Below are positions 8,238 to 16,917 of a stretch of DNA of 64,000 nucleotides, piece by piece. The stretch comes from Deefgea piscis. GTDB taxonomy: Bacteria > Pseudomonadota > Gammaproteobacteria > Burkholderiales > Chitinibacteraceae. Within the stretch, counting starts at the first letter, position 1. Each line of letters starts with the position of its first letter. The notes under the pieces were generated by a model, which saw nothing but the letters and a program-made list of their open reading frames with translations, did not search any database and was not told where the DNA came from. The position numbers were made by a program, and so were the translations under genes. The stretch spans positions 496,001 through 560,000 of the forward strand of contig NZ_CP081149.1 in assembly GCF_019665785.1 (NCBI RefSeq), read 5' to 3'.

Positions 8238-8705
8238 ATGGAAATCGTTTGGCGCTGGCAAGCTTTTGCGGCTTTTGATACTGCAACATTGTTTGAATAT
8301 TTACGGCTAAGACAGCAAGTGTTTATTGTTGAGCAAGCCTGTGCTTATGCCGATATGGATGATTTGGATTTAGTTTCAACGCATTTATTGGCGTATTGCG
8401 ATCAGCGCATCGTCGCGTGCTTACGCTTGGTGCCGCCGAGTTTAAAATACGCCGAGCCTTCTTTGGGACGCGTGATTATATCGGCAGATTTCCGTGGCAC
8501 AGGTCTAGGGTATCAGCTCATTAGTCAGGGTTTAAAAGGAGCTATAGAGCAATACCCAGAGAAAAATAATAAAATTGGCGCTCAAGCGCATTTGCAAAAT
8601 TTCTATGCAAAAAGCGGCTTTGTCACTGTTTCTGAGCCTTATCTTGAGGACGATATTTCTCATGTTGATATGCTATGGCATTATTCACCAGATACCGGCG
8701 CTTAA
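8238..8705 (+). CDS. elaA: GNAT family N-acetyltransferase, ElaA-like
   Basis: The 155-residue protein follows the ElaA pattern. The N-terminus has LRLRQQVFIVEQACAYADMD with the family's V-F-V-x-E-Q-x-C-x-Y core at about residues 31-45. Then come CLRLVPP and LGRVIISADFRGTGLGYQLI, the acetyl-CoA-binding R-G-x-G-x-G/A motif near residue 90. It ends with FYAKSGFVTVSEPYLEDDI. ElaA proteins are small acetyltransferases whose substrate is unsettled. It is monocistronic. An AT-rich leader with short repeats precedes it. Confidence 0.85.
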   Translation: MEIVWRWQAFAAFDTATLFEYLRLRQQVFIVEQACAYADMDDLDLVSTHLLAYCDQRIVACLRLVPPSLKYAEPSLGRVIISADFRGTGLGYQLISQGLKGAIEQYPEKNNKIGAQAHLQNFYAKSGFVTVSEPYLEDDISHVDMLWHYSPDTGA

Positions 8706-9008
8706 AGCTGCGTGGTTTCAGATGACTTCAATGGTTTTTAAAACGGCATTATAAATTTAAAGTCTTGAATTCATTATTGAATTAATACTGAGATTCTGAA
8801 TTTTTTGTCAGCAATAATGCAAATTGACAATGAATCTGCCTGCGGAATTAACTTAGCGACAAGGCTTTTTTTTTACGTTATAAGCATACTCAGAGATTCA
8901 TATTAAAGACGTTCGTCGATCGGTTTGTTTACATGGTTCACCTCGTTTGATGGGATTGTAAAGCCGGAGGCGGCGACGTTTTGCCATAAAACTTTTGCAC
9001 GAGTACTT
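8706..9008. other. Gene-free AT-rich spacer
   Basis: About 300 bp between elaA and the Gfo/Idh/MocA gene. It is AT-rich with a run of nine T residues near 8866-8874. I see no convincing ORF, RNA gene or hairpin terminator. Confidence 0.5.
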
Positions 9009-10055
9009 ATGCCAAAGACCAAAACTTTGCGCGTAGGCCTGATTGGTTATGGCTACGCGGGTAAAACTTTTCATGCGCCACTGATTAATGCCACGCCAGG
9101 ACTCAGTCTGGTCGCCATTGCCAGCTCGCGTCCAGCGGATGTATTGGCCGATTGGCCGGATATTGTGGTGAAAACCGAGCCAGACCGTTTGTTGGCGCAT
9201 CCCGGTTTAGATTTAGTTGTTATTGCCGCCCCCAATGACGCGCATTACCCCTTAGCCCGCGCCGCGATTGCAGCGGGCAAGCATGTGGTTATTGATAAGC
9301 CTTTTACTTTGAATGTGCGTGAAGCAGAAGACTTATCCGTGCGCGCCGAGCAAGCGGGTTTATTGCTGTCGGTGTTTCATAATCGGCGCTGGGATAATGA
9401 CTTTATTGCCTTGAGTGAAACACTGCAAAGTGGCGTTTTAGGCGATGTGGTTGAATTTACTTCGCGTTTTGATCGCTACCGCCCTGAGGTAAAAGCGCGT
9501 TGGCGTGAAGCCAATGTAGCGGGTGCTGGGCTGTGGTATGACTTAGGACCACATCTCATTGACCAAACATTACAGCTATTTGGCATTCCCAATGCCGTAA
9601 CTGCCGATTTGGCTTTGCGCCGCAGTGGTGCGTTGGCAGTAGACGATTTTCATGTGATTTTGCACTACCCAAAAATGCGGGCGATTTTGGCGGCGAGCAC
9701 CTTGGTCAGCGGCGGTACGCCGCGCTTTTTGGTGCAAGGCTCACAAGGCGCATGGTCGGTGAATGGGCTTGATGCCCAAGAAACTTGGCTAAAAGCTGGA
9801 TTGCTGCCTGAGCATGCAGCTTGGGGCGACGATCCTCGGCAAGCGCAGCATTTTCAAAGTCAGAATGATCAAATTTCAGTCAAAGCCTTGCCTTTACCCA
9901 CCGGCAATTATGCGGCGTATTACGCCGGGGTTCGTGACGCCTTGCTGGGCTTAGGAGAAAATCCAGTGACGGCGGCGCAAGCGCGTAACGTCATGCGGAT
10001 TATTGACTTAGCCATTCAAAGCGACGCGCAAGGTTGCCGAGTGACGGTGCTGTAA
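9009..10055 (+). CDS. Gfo/Idh/MocA family oxidoreductase (YdgJ-like)
   Basis: The 348-residue NAD(P)-dependent oxidoreductase has a Rossmann motif GLIGYGYAGKTFHAP at the N-terminus and the conserved IDKPFTLN (the family's E/D-K-P catalytic Lys, about residue 97). FHNRRWDNDF and the C-terminal GGTPRFLVQGSQGAW and PTGNYAAYY stretches resemble E. coli YdgJ. Substrates in this subgroup are probably sugar or inositol derivatives, but none can be named. The ATG at 9009 gives the usual N-terminus; upstream in-frame sequence lacks similarity. The downstream gene is convergent. Confidence 0.87.
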   Translation: MPKTKTLRVGLIGYGYAGKTFHAPLINATPGLSLVAIASSRPADVLADWPDIVVKTEPDRLLAHPGLDLVVIAAPNDAHYPLARAAIAAGKHVVIDKPFTLNVREAEDLSVRAEQAGLLLSVFHNRRWDNDFIALSETLQSGVLGDVVEFTSRFDRYRPEVKARWREANVAGAGLWYDLGPHLIDQTLQLFGIPNAVTADLALRRSGALAVDDFHVILHYPKMRAILAASTLVSGGTPRFLVQGSQGAWSVNGLDAQETWLKAGLLPEHAAWGDDPRQAQHFQSQNDQISVKALPLPTGNYAAYYAGVRDALLGLGENPVTAAQARNVMRIIDLAIQSDAQGCRVTVL

Positions 10056-10059
10056 AACA

Positions 10060-10078
10060 GGCCAGCGGCATGCTGGCC
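10060..10078. terminator. Hairpin between convergent genes
   Basis: GGCCAGC and GCTGGCC form a 7-bp stem with a 5-nt loop between the two convergent stops. No T tract follows, so it may be a weak or Rho-assisted bidirectional stop. Confidence 0.45.
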
Positions 10079-10093
10079 TTGCTGCTGGCTGCC

Positions 10094-11185
10094 TTAGGCC
10101 GCAGCCAGTCGTTCGGCTAAAAACAGCCGTGCTTGTTGCTCACCATCTTGCATTAATTTTTGGATGTTTTTGGGGCTGCGATCGAGCTTGCTTTCATAAT
10201 CTAAAGTGCTTTGCAGTGCCTCAGACATCTCCAGAAATGGAATATGGTAGGGGCGAATATCGTCGCTGCTGAGGCAACGCGGTAGCTTGATCGGTTCTGT
10301 TACGCCGTTTTTGGCTAAAAACTCCGGAGTAAACGCTTGATTAAGCAGTAATTCATTAAGCGTGCGTATGCTGGTGAGCTGCTGAAATAACGACATATTG
10401 CCGATCATTTCATTGCGTCGGTCGCTAATCGCCTCAGGGGATTTGGGCACTTCTTTGCAGCCATTGGGATTGATTTTAATCACCCAAATTTCATCCGGCA
10501 GATTGTTTTCGCCAACGTAAACCGGTTTGATCACTTCATCAACTGGCGGGTTGTCAGAAAACAAACCATCCCAATACGCGTGGCCATCAAATTCAACCGC
10601 TTCAAAAATATTCGGCACCGCGCACGACGATAAAATATGCTCGACGCGAATCGCCTCGGTGCGGGAATTAAACTTCGCCAATTGCCCAGTTAACACTTCG
10701 GCCGCACCCAAAATCAGTGCAGGCATTTCGGTATTAGCACCCATGGCTTTGAGTTCAGCAAAATCGATATGCGATTCGAGCAAGGAACGAAAGTCGGTAA
10801 AGTTTGGCCGAAATTGCTTGCCGGTCATGCTGCTCATCATTTGCATTAAGGGCGAGTAGGGGCTGATATTAAATTGCGGCATTTGCCCGCTATTCACCTT
10901 ACGCATCGCGTCCACTAAGTAATTATTGAATCTTAATTCGGCATCCGATTGCGCGGTATTATCGGCCCACAAATCGAGCATGCGCTGTGGAATGTAAGCG
11001 TCTTTTTTTAGTATGGCGTACCAAATCAGCGTGGCGCACAACGCGCCGCCCGAGGTGCCGGTAATGCTAACTAATTCATAGTGCTCGGCAAAACCATTGT
11101 CGTATAAGGCTTTGAGCGCACCCGCAGTAAAAGCGGTTTGGCTGCCGCCGCCTTGGCAGGTGATCGCGATTTTCTTTTTGCTCAT
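10094..11185 (-). CDS. Patatin-like phospholipase
   Basis: The 363-residue protein has the three patatin hallmarks. These are a Gly-rich oxyanion loop (CQGGGSQTAF, residues 10-19), the nucleophile elbow GTSGG with Ser45, and the catalytic Asp in YWDGLFSDNP (about residue 211). No signal peptide is visible, so it is cytoplasmic or peripherally membrane-bound. It lies 82 bp downstream of the 3-hydroxybutyrate dehydrogenase gene on the same strand. That pairing suggests a role in polyhydroxybutyrate or lipid turnover, but this is inference. Confidence 0.87.
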   Translation of the reverse strand: MSKKKIAITCQGGGSQTAFTAGALKALYDNGFAEHYELVSITGTSGGALCATLIWYAILKKDAYIPQRMLDLWADNTAQSDAELRFNNYLVDAMRKVNSGQMPQFNISPYSPLMQMMSSMTGKQFRPNFTDFRSLLESHIDFAELKAMGANTEMPALILGAAEVLTGQLAKFNSRTEAIRVEHILSSCAVPNIFEAVEFDGHAYWDGLFSDNPPVDEVIKPVYVGENNLPDEIWVIKINPNGCKEVPKSPEAISDRRNEMIGNMSLFQQLTSIRTLNELLLNQAFTPEFLAKNGVTEPIKLPRCLSSDDIRPYHIPFLEMSEALQSTLDYESKLDRSPKNIQKLMQDGEQQARLFLAERLAAA

Positions 11186-11267
11186 AATTTTTCCTCGGTG
11201 TTATCCGCATGTTCGGCTGTTACACATACGTTCTAAGTCGCTTGAAACAGAGATTCAGTGATTCAGA

Positions 11268-12053
11268 TTAATGCGCAGTCCAGCCGCCATCGACCGGCAG
11301 TGCGGTACCGGTGATTGAGCGCGCGCCATCGCTGCATAAAAAACTGGCTAAGGCGCCCAGTTCATCGACTTCAACAAAGCGTTTGGTCGGCTGTGCGGCG
11401 AGCAACACGTCGCGAATCACCGCTGCTTCGCTAATGCCACGCGCTTTGGCGGTATCGGGGATTTGTTGCTGCACCAGCGGCGTCATTACATAGCCGGGGC
11501 AAATGGCATTGGCGGTAATGCCGTGCTCGGCCAGCTCCAGCGCCACGGTTTTAGTCAGCCCGAGTACGGCGTGTTTTGACGCCACATACGCCGATTTATA
11601 GGGCGAAGCGACTAAGGCATGCGCCGAGGCGATATTGATAATGCGCCCCCAACCGCGTGCTTTCATGCCGGGAACAGCAAGGCGGATGGTGTGAAAGGCA
11701 GCAGATAAATTCAGCGCGATAATTAAATCGTATTTTTCGGGCGGGAAGTCTTCGATCGGGCTAACAAACTGCATACCGGCATTGTTAACCAAAATATCCA
11801 CGCGGCCACATAGCGCGTCGATTTGCTGCATTAAGTCTTCCACTGCCGCGGTTTTACTTAGATCGGCAGCGATAAAATGCACAGGGGTGGCAAATTCGAC
11901 GGCTAAATTGGCGCGGATGGATTCAATTTGCGCCGGATCGCCTAAACCATTGAGAATAATCGTCGCGCCTTGCTGGGCTAAAGCGCGCGCAATGCCCAGA
12001 CCAATACCGCTGGTTGAGCCCGTAATCAAAGCAACTTTATTTTGAAGAGACAT
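11268..12053 (-). CDS. bdhA: 3-hydroxybutyrate dehydrogenase (SDR family)
   Basis: This short-chain dehydrogenase of 261 residues interconverts D-3-hydroxybutyrate and acetoacetate with NAD. The cofactor motif TGSTSGIGLGIA is at residues 11-22, NNAGMQFVSP marks the fourth strand, and the catalytic Ser and YxxxK are in NIASAHALVASP and SAYVASKHAV. The C-terminus VDGGWTAH is characteristic of bacterial 3-hydroxybutyrate dehydrogenases, as is the INxGxQ-type core. It lies upstream of the patatin gene and is likely co-transcribed with it. A generic SDR assignment is certain; the substrate assignment is strong but by similarity. Confidence 0.88.
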   Translation of the reverse strand: MSLQNKVALITGSTSGIGLGIARALAQQGATIILNGLGDPAQIESIRANLAVEFATPVHFIAADLSKTAAVEDLMQQIDALCGRVDILVNNAGMQFVSPIEDFPPEKYDLIIALNLSAAFHTIRLAVPGMKARGWGRIINIASAHALVASPYKSAYVASKHAVLGLTKTVALELAEHGITANAICPGYVMTPLVQQQIPDTAKARGISEAAVIRDVLLAAQPTKRFVEVDELGALASFLCSDGARSITGTALPVDGGWTAH

Positions 12054-12147
12054 GATTTATCCTGCGCGAGTTGGCATACATAACAACATACAGCAAATGC
12101 GCAGGATAAGTAGATAGTTGCGAAAGTTTTACGTCAAACTGTAGACA

Positions 12148-12924
12148 TTAATTGCGTAGCGCTGCGGTATTTTGCGCATTGCTGAGTAATTCACGCACCA
12201 GTTGCGGATCGGTTTCCACCACGCTGTACTCATCTTGCCCCGGCGCGCCCATTTTAACGTTGGGATTACGGTAAACCATGCCACTTGGGAACGGCGCACG
12301 GCCTGAGCTATGAAACTCATTACAGCCAGTTGCTGCCACTAGTTCGGCGATATTGTGGCCACGCACGCCAGCGCCCGGCATGACGATCAATCTGTCGCCA
12401 GCTTGCGCTTGCAGTTGCTGAAGTAAAGCCGCACCTTCGAGTGCACTGGCTGCTTGGCCGCTAGAGAGCAGTCGAACGCAGCCCGCGCTAATGATGTCTT
12501 CTAGCGCTTGCACCGGATCGCAAGCCACATCAAAAGCACGGTGAAACGTCACTGGCATCGGTGCCGCCAGTTCAACCAAGCGTTTGGTGCGGGGTATATC
12601 GATGCGGCCATCACTGGTTAATAGGCCGATGACAATACCATCCACCCCTATCTTTTTACACGCCAATACATCGCGCTCCATCACTTCAAATTCCAAATCG
12701 CTATACAAAAAATCGCCGCCGCGTGGGCGGATGATCACGTTCAAAGTAATCCATAAGCGATCGCGCGCTGCGGCGAGCTGGCCATACGATGGCGTGGTGC
12801 CGCCTTCGAGCAAATTGTCGCAAAACTCAACGCGCTGCGCGCCGCCTTCTTGTGCTGCAAGGCAGGACGTCACCGAACCGGCGCAAATTTCGAGGGTGAT
12901 GGCAGAGTGAGCAGTGGCGTTCAT
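12148..12924 (-). CDS. cutC: Copper homeostasis protein CutC
   Basis: The 258-residue TIM-barrel protein carries the CutC signatures LEICAGSVTSCLAAQEGGA near the N-terminus, ERDVLACKKIGVDGIVIG in the middle, and LPVTFHRAFD-type and LIVMPGAGVRGHN stretches towards the C-terminus. CutC was linked to copper tolerance, though its biochemical role is unresolved. The start at 12924 gives the usual length; a longer frame to 12987 has no support. It is divergent from trpS. Confidence 0.9.
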   Translation of the reverse strand: MNATAHSAITLEICAGSVTSCLAAQEGGAQRVEFCDNLLEGGTTPSYGQLAAARDRLWITLNVIIRPRGGDFLYSDLEFEVMERDVLACKKIGVDGIVIGLLTSDGRIDIPRTKRLVELAAPMPVTFHRAFDVACDPVQALEDIISAGCVRLLSSGQAASALEGAALLQQLQAQAGDRLIVMPGAGVRGHNIAELVAATGCNEFHSSGRAPFPSGMVYRNPNVKMGAPGQDEYSVVETDPQLVRELLSNAQNTAALRN

Positions 12925-13210
12925 CGTGGCGAGTCCAATTGAAATAAGTGCTGTGATTATCGGCGACTTAGCGCGCTTTGTGCGCAACGCGCTGCGCTGA
13001 AATTACCAAAATCCACCAGCGCATCAACAAAATCTGCGCTAGAGCAAGCCCAAGCGCGATAACGGTTGACGGTCATGGCCAGCCCAAGTTGTTGCATCCA
13101 CTCGCTGCGTCTTGGCATAAAGCAGCGGCAAGCGCACTGACGCTATGGTTTTGCTGCGCCGCCTGCTAGACTTGCCGCCATTGTATTGCGTGATGATTAA
13201 AGGATTTGTG

Positions 13211-14500
13211 ATGAGTTTGCGTGTTTTAACGGGCATTACCACGACGGGTACACCGCATTTGGGTAATTATGTGGGCGCGATTCGCCCGGCGATTGTGGCC
13301 AGTCAACAGCCCGATAGCGACTGCTTCTTTTTTATGGCCGATTATCACGCGCTGATTAAGTGCGATGATCCCGCCCGCATTGAGCGCTCGCGCCTTGAAA
13401 TCGCCGCCACTTGGCTCGCTGCGGGGCTAGACCCTGAGCGCGTGACGTTCTATCGCCAATCGGACGTGCCTGAAGTGACTGAACTCAACTGGCTGCTCAC
13501 TTGCGTCACCGCTAAAGGGCAAATGAACCGCGCCCACGCCTACAAAGGCGCAACCGACGCCAACGAAGCAGCCGGTGAAGATCCCGATGCGGGCATCACC
13601 ATGGGCTTATTCTGCTACCCGATTTTGATGGCCGCCGATATTTTGCTGTTTAACCCGCATAAAGTGCCGGTTGGCCGCGATCAAATTCAGCACATCGAAA
13701 TGACTCGCGACGTTGCCGCGCGTTTCAATCACTTATTCGGCCAAGGCAAAGATTTTTTCGTGCTGCCCGAAGCACACATTGAAGAACAAGTCGCCACGCT
13801 GCCGGGGCTAGACGGTCGCAAAATGAGTAAATCGTACGACAACACCATTCCGCTATTTGAAGGCGGCGCTAAAGCGCTCAAAGACGCCGTAGCGAAGATT
13901 GTCACCAACAGCTTATTGCCGGGTGAGCCCAAAGACCCAGAATGCCATTTGGTGACGATTTACGAGGCGTTTGCCACACCAGAACAAGCTGCGGCCTTCC
14001 GCGCGCAACTCGTTGCGGGTCTGGGCTGGGGCGATGCGAAAAAGCAACTCGTTGAATTGATCGACGCGCACGTTGGCCCAATGCGCGAGAAATACCAAGA
14101 ACTGATGGCGCACCCTGAGCAAATCGAAGAATTGCTGCAAATCGGTGCCGCCAAAGCGCGCGCGATTGCTGCGCCACTACTTAAGCAAGTACGCGAAGCC
14201 GTCGGCCTGCGCAAAATGAACGCGCTACCGGCAGTCAAAGAAAAAGCCGTCAAAATCGCCTTGCCAACGTTCAAGCAATTCCGCCTTGAAGACGGCCAGT
14301 TCTACTTCAACTTCAGCGATGCCGCCGGGCGTTTGCTATTGACGAGTTCCGGCTTTGCCTCAGGCAAAGACGCGGGGCAATGGGTTGGTCGCTTGAAAAA
14401 AGAAGGCATCGCCGCCTTGCCTGACGCGCCAGTGGCCTTGGCCGAAGGCGTGAGTGCGGATGATGTTGCAGCGGCGCTTGTGGCGTTGATGGTGGAGTGA
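13211..14500 (+). CDS. trpS: Tryptophanyl-tRNA synthetase with C-terminal extension
   Basis: This class I synthetase charges tRNA-Trp. The HIGH-type motif appears as TPHLGNY (about residues 16-22) and the KMSKS loop as GRKMSKSYD. The catalytic body ends near [10 protein letters not shown] at about residue 336, the usual length of the enzyme. Here the protein continues to 429 residues. The extra tail includes [15 protein letters not shown] and [15 protein letters not shown], which look like a DUF1508/YegP-type fold. The start at 13211 has AAAGGA upstream and gives the conserved [14 protein letters not shown]-terminus. It is monocistronic, divergent from cutC. Confidence 0.95.
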   Translation: MSLRVLTGITTTGTPHLGNYVGAIRPAIVASQQPDSDCFFFMADYHALIKCDDPARIERSRLEIAATWLAAGLDPERVTFYRQSDVPEVTELNWLLTCVTAKGQMNRAHAYKGATDANEAAGEDPDAGITMGLFCYPILMAADILLFNPHKVPVGRDQIQHIEMTRDVAARFNHLFGQGKDFFVLPEAHIEEQVATLPGLDGRKMSKSYDNTIPLFEGGAKALKDAVAKIVTNSLLPGEPKDPECHLVTIYEAFATPEQAAAFRAQLVAGLGWGDAKKQLVELIDAHVGPMREKYQELMAHPEQIEELLQIGAAKARAIAAPLLKQVREAVGLRKMNALPAVKEKAVKIALPTFKQFRLEDGQFYFNFSDAAGRLLLTSSGFASGKDAGQWVGRLKKEGIAALPDAPVALAEGVSADDVAAALVALMVE

Positions 14501-14647
14501 TGAGATTGGCGCAATGCTGTGGCGTTGCGCCTTATTAGTTTTCAGCATGCGCTTTGGGTTTGCTTTGAGTACCTTTTACGAGCTAAATGCATAGTTGCGC
14601 AGATGTGTATTTATGTATTACTAATCTCAAAATGTAGGAATATAAAA

Positions 14648-15670
14648 TTGGATAGCTCATTAAATAGAGTATGGAAAGATAGACCTGAAATGATTCGTTG
14701 CTTTTACGAAAAGCTTCCAATTCATCAACGACTTTGCGACGAAGTTAAATATATTCTTGAGCGGAAAATAAAATTGTTAGGTGTTGAAATTGGACATTTG
14801 ACTTCAAGAGCGAAAACGTTAACGAGTTTTTGTGAAAAAATTGAACGGAAAACATACAAAAATCCATTTGAAGAAATTACAGATTTTTCAGGTGTAAGAA
14901 TTGTCTATTTGTACGCATCTGACAGGATTAATTTGGAAAGGCTAGTTGAAGAAGAGTTTGAAATCCATGAAAAAGTAGATAAAGTTAGTGATCAAGGTGT
15001 AGAAAAATTTGGTTATGGTGCTCTTCACTATATTGTTAGTTTAAAAGAACTGCATGCTGGAGCACGATACGACGATTTGATGGGTATGAATTGTGAGATC
15101 CAAATTCGGACAATTCTTCAAGATGCTTGGGCAATTGTTGCTCATCATTTGTCTTATAAGCATGAAGAAGATATTCCCAATGAGTTAAAGCGAAAGCTAC
15201 ACGCGCTTTCAGGTTTGTTTGAGACTGCAGATGATCAGTTTGAAAGAATTAATAATGAAAGAATTAAATATCAAGAAAAAATAAGAGAATCTATTATTAT
15301 TAACCATGATTTGTCACTGGAGGCAGAGGTTAATCTTGATAGCCTAATGGGGTATATATCTTGGAGGTTTCCTGATAGAGAGGAGATCTCTATGGATTCG
15401 GTTGCTGATTTATTGGAGGAGTTAAATAAATTTGGATATAAGAAATTAATAGATGTAGAGAAAATGATCAATAGATCGTTGGATGCTGTTTTAGCCGCTG
15501 AAAAGAAATATCCACCAAGTGATTCGGAATGTTTTGAGCCTGTTGAATTTAATGGAATAGGCTTAATAAGGAGTGCGTTAGATTTTATGAATGAAGATTA
15601 TCGAAAATCAAGGCAATCTGATTATTTAGATAAAAAAATGTCGTTTGAGTTTTTAAAGTTGCTTAAATAG
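14648..15670 (+). CDS. RelA/SpoT-domain alarmone synthetase-like protein
   Basis: The product (340 residues from the TTG at 14648) has a RelA/SpoT nucleotidyltransferase domain at about residues 20-190. Visible motifs are ITDFSGVRIVYLY (the D-x-x-G-x-R core), GYGALHYIV (the G-Y-x-S/A-x-H-Y motif) and CEIQIRTILQDAWA followed by H-H-x-x-Y-K. No HD hydrolase domain precedes it and no TGS or ACT domain follows. The last 130 or so residues are charged, helical and unrecognised. Such proteins make (p)ppGpp or pppApp, and some are toxins or anti-phage proteins (family knowledge). The gene is clearly more AT-rich than trpS next door, which suggests transfer. TTG is chosen as start because TAGGA lies nine bases upstream; an ATG at 14690 is the alternative. 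Confidence 0.72.
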   Translation: MDSSLNRVWKDRPEMIRCFYEKLPIHQRLCDEVKYILERKIKLLGVEIGHLTSRAKTLTSFCEKIERKTYKNPFEEITDFSGVRIVYLYASDRINLERLVEEEFEIHEKVDKVSDQGVEKFGYGALHYIVSLKELHAGARYDDLMGMNCEIQIRTILQDAWAIVAHHLSYKHEEDIPNELKRKLHALSGLFETADDQFERINNERIKYQEKIRESIIINHDLSLEAEVNLDSLMGYISWRFPDREEISMDSVADLLEELNKFGYKKLIDVEKMINRSLDAVLAAEKKYPPSDSECFEPVEFNGIGLIRSALDFMNEDYRKSRQSDYLDKKMSFEFLKLLK

Positions 15671-15734
15671 AGAGTGGCAAGTAGGGCGCACTCAAAGCGA
15701 AGCGTAGTGCGCCGCATTATGTATCAAACCAAAC

Positions 15735-15768
15735 AACCGCCCGATTAACCCCGGCGGTTTTGTCTTTT
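15735..15768 (+). terminator. Terminator-like hairpin, copy 1 of 3 in this zone
   Basis: AACCGCC and GGCGGTT pair around an 11-nt loop, followed by a T-rich run. It lies 65 bp after the RelA/SpoT-like gene. The same module, with the flanking context ATCAAACAAA before and GCGGCTGCGCC-like sequence after, recurs at 16341 and 16835. Confidence 0.6.
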
Positions 15769-16160
15769 ATGCGGCTGCGCCGCGTCGGTTTTTGGTGCGC
15801 GTTCCGCCGCGCTGGCAGGTTAGGGGCTTTGCTTCTGCAAACCCCCTAACAACCCAAAGCAGCCCCCGGTATCTGCGCCGACTGCGTCGGTGCCCTCGCT
15901 GTGGACAATCGAGGCGGTTGCGATCAAAACTCGGCCTGCGGCCTCAAACAATGAGCGCAAAAACCCCGCCCCGCTTGTTCCTCGCTCGGCTTGATACAGG
16001 GGATGAGCAGCCCCTGACCGACGATCAAGACGATATTAAGATGTATTGCCAGCAAAGCTTTGCTGTTCAAAGGCTAGATCGAGATACATCATTAATCGCG
16101 TACGTCGCAATGCTTCTGTAGGGCGACAATAAGCGAAGCGCATTGCGCCGCGCGGAGGGT
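15769..16160. other. Gene-free repeat-rich spacer
   Basis: No convincing gene is seen. A frame at 15792-16121 has biased, low-complexity composition and no recognisable domain. The stretch contains GTAGGGCG-type short inverted repeats with CGAAGCG cores just before it (15683-15716) and near its end (16119-16152), a class widespread in proteobacterial intergenic DNA. Confidence 0.45.
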
Positions 16161-16320
16161 GTATTGTTAGCTAGACCTTGTTTTTAAATAACTGTATTTA
16201 AATACCTAGGTAGGGTGTGCAAATCTTTGATTTGCTCACGCGGGTTCGGTGCTGATTGGTTTTCTCTATGTTGAATTCATCGCATTAGGTGCGCAAATCC
16301 CTGCGGAATTTTCACACCCT
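16161..16320. repeat. 160-bp dispersed repeat, copy 1
   Basis: It aligns end to end, without net length change, with 16918-17077. Both contain TAAATACCTAGGTAGGGTGTG and finish with TTTTCACACCCT. The outer AGGGTGTG and CACACCCT are inverted, and GCAAATC/GATTTGC motifs lie inside, so the right-hand 110 bp resembles a small palindromic MITE. No coding capacity. Confidence 0.75.
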
Positions 16321-16340
16321 GCAATGCTGATGCATCAAAC

Positions 16341-16371
16341 AAACCCGCCCGATCAATTCCGGTGGTTTTTT
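16341..16371 (+). terminator. Terminator-like hairpin, copy 2 of 3
   Basis: CCGCC pairs with GGTGG (one G-T pair), followed by six T residues. It directly follows the first 160-bp repeat and points towards the stop of the leftward orphan gene at 16395. It shares flanking bases with copies at 15735 and 16835. Confidence 0.5.
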
Positions 16372-16394
16372 ATGCAGCTGCGCCCCAAAGTTTT

Positions 16395-16715
16395 TTATGG
16401 CTGGTAATTGGTGTCTGGCCATGTTTCATTAATTTCATTCGCTTGGTGCAGACTCGCAAATCGCTCCCAAACAATGCCATTCACATCGGTGTCCATCGTG
16501 AATTCAGTGGCGTTGGGATCTTCCCAGCCTAAGTGCCTCAGTGAGCCTGGAGCGCGTGTGATGTCTTGGCGGATTGAGATATTGAGCGTTTCGGTTCTCC
16601 AGAGCGCGTATTCACCAGGAATGACTAAGCAAGGTGGCGCATTAAAACGCAGGGAGTAATCTTGGATCGTTTCTTCGATTTTTTCAGTCGAGATTGCAAT
16701 GTGAAGTTTCTTCAT
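16395..16715 (-). CDS. Small protein of unknown function (possible VOC-like fold)
   Basis: The 106-residue product starts MKKLHIAISTEKIEETIQDY and includes PPCLVIPGEYALWRTETLNI. The start, a short strand followed by a helix that begins with I-E-E-T, loosely resembles half a VOC/glyoxalase module, but metal ligands cannot be assigned. I do not recognise the family firmly. It has a plausible SD (AAGGGGAAG) upstream on its strand. It is isolated between two copies of a 160-bp repeat and two terminator-like hairpins, so it could have moved as a cassette. Confidence 0.6.
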   Translation of the reverse strand: MKKLHIAISTEKIEETIQDYSLRFNAPPCLVIPGEYALWRTETLNISIRQDITRAPGSLRHLGWEDPNATEFTMDTDVNGIVWERFASLHQANEINETWPDTNYQP

Positions 16716-16834
16716 GTCTTCCCCTTTACACGGTTTGTTTTTAGTAGATTCAAATTATCTATTTGGCATTTTATCACCGTGTAGCATCATGGTTTGGGCT
16801 AAGCATGCGCAGCCAACGTTTACCGCGATTCAAC

Positions 16835-16864
16835 AACCGCCAGATTAACCTCGGCGGTTTTGTT
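16835..16864 (+). terminator. Terminator-like hairpin, copy 3 of 3
   Basis: AACCGCC and GGCGGTT pair around AGATTAACCTC-type loop sequence, followed by a short T run. It is the third copy of the module at 15735 and 16341. No rightward gene ends just before it, so here it is a repeat rather than a functional terminator. Confidence 0.45.
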
Positions 16865-16917
16865 TGCGGCGGCGCAGCGTGGATTGTGATGCGCATTTCG
16901 CGGTGCGGGTAGCTGAT

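Noticed and set aside
15792..16121. Frame of 109 codons in the repeat-rich spacer
   Set aside because: Low-complexity, Arg/Pro-rich start, no family match, lies in repeat DNA between accessory genes.
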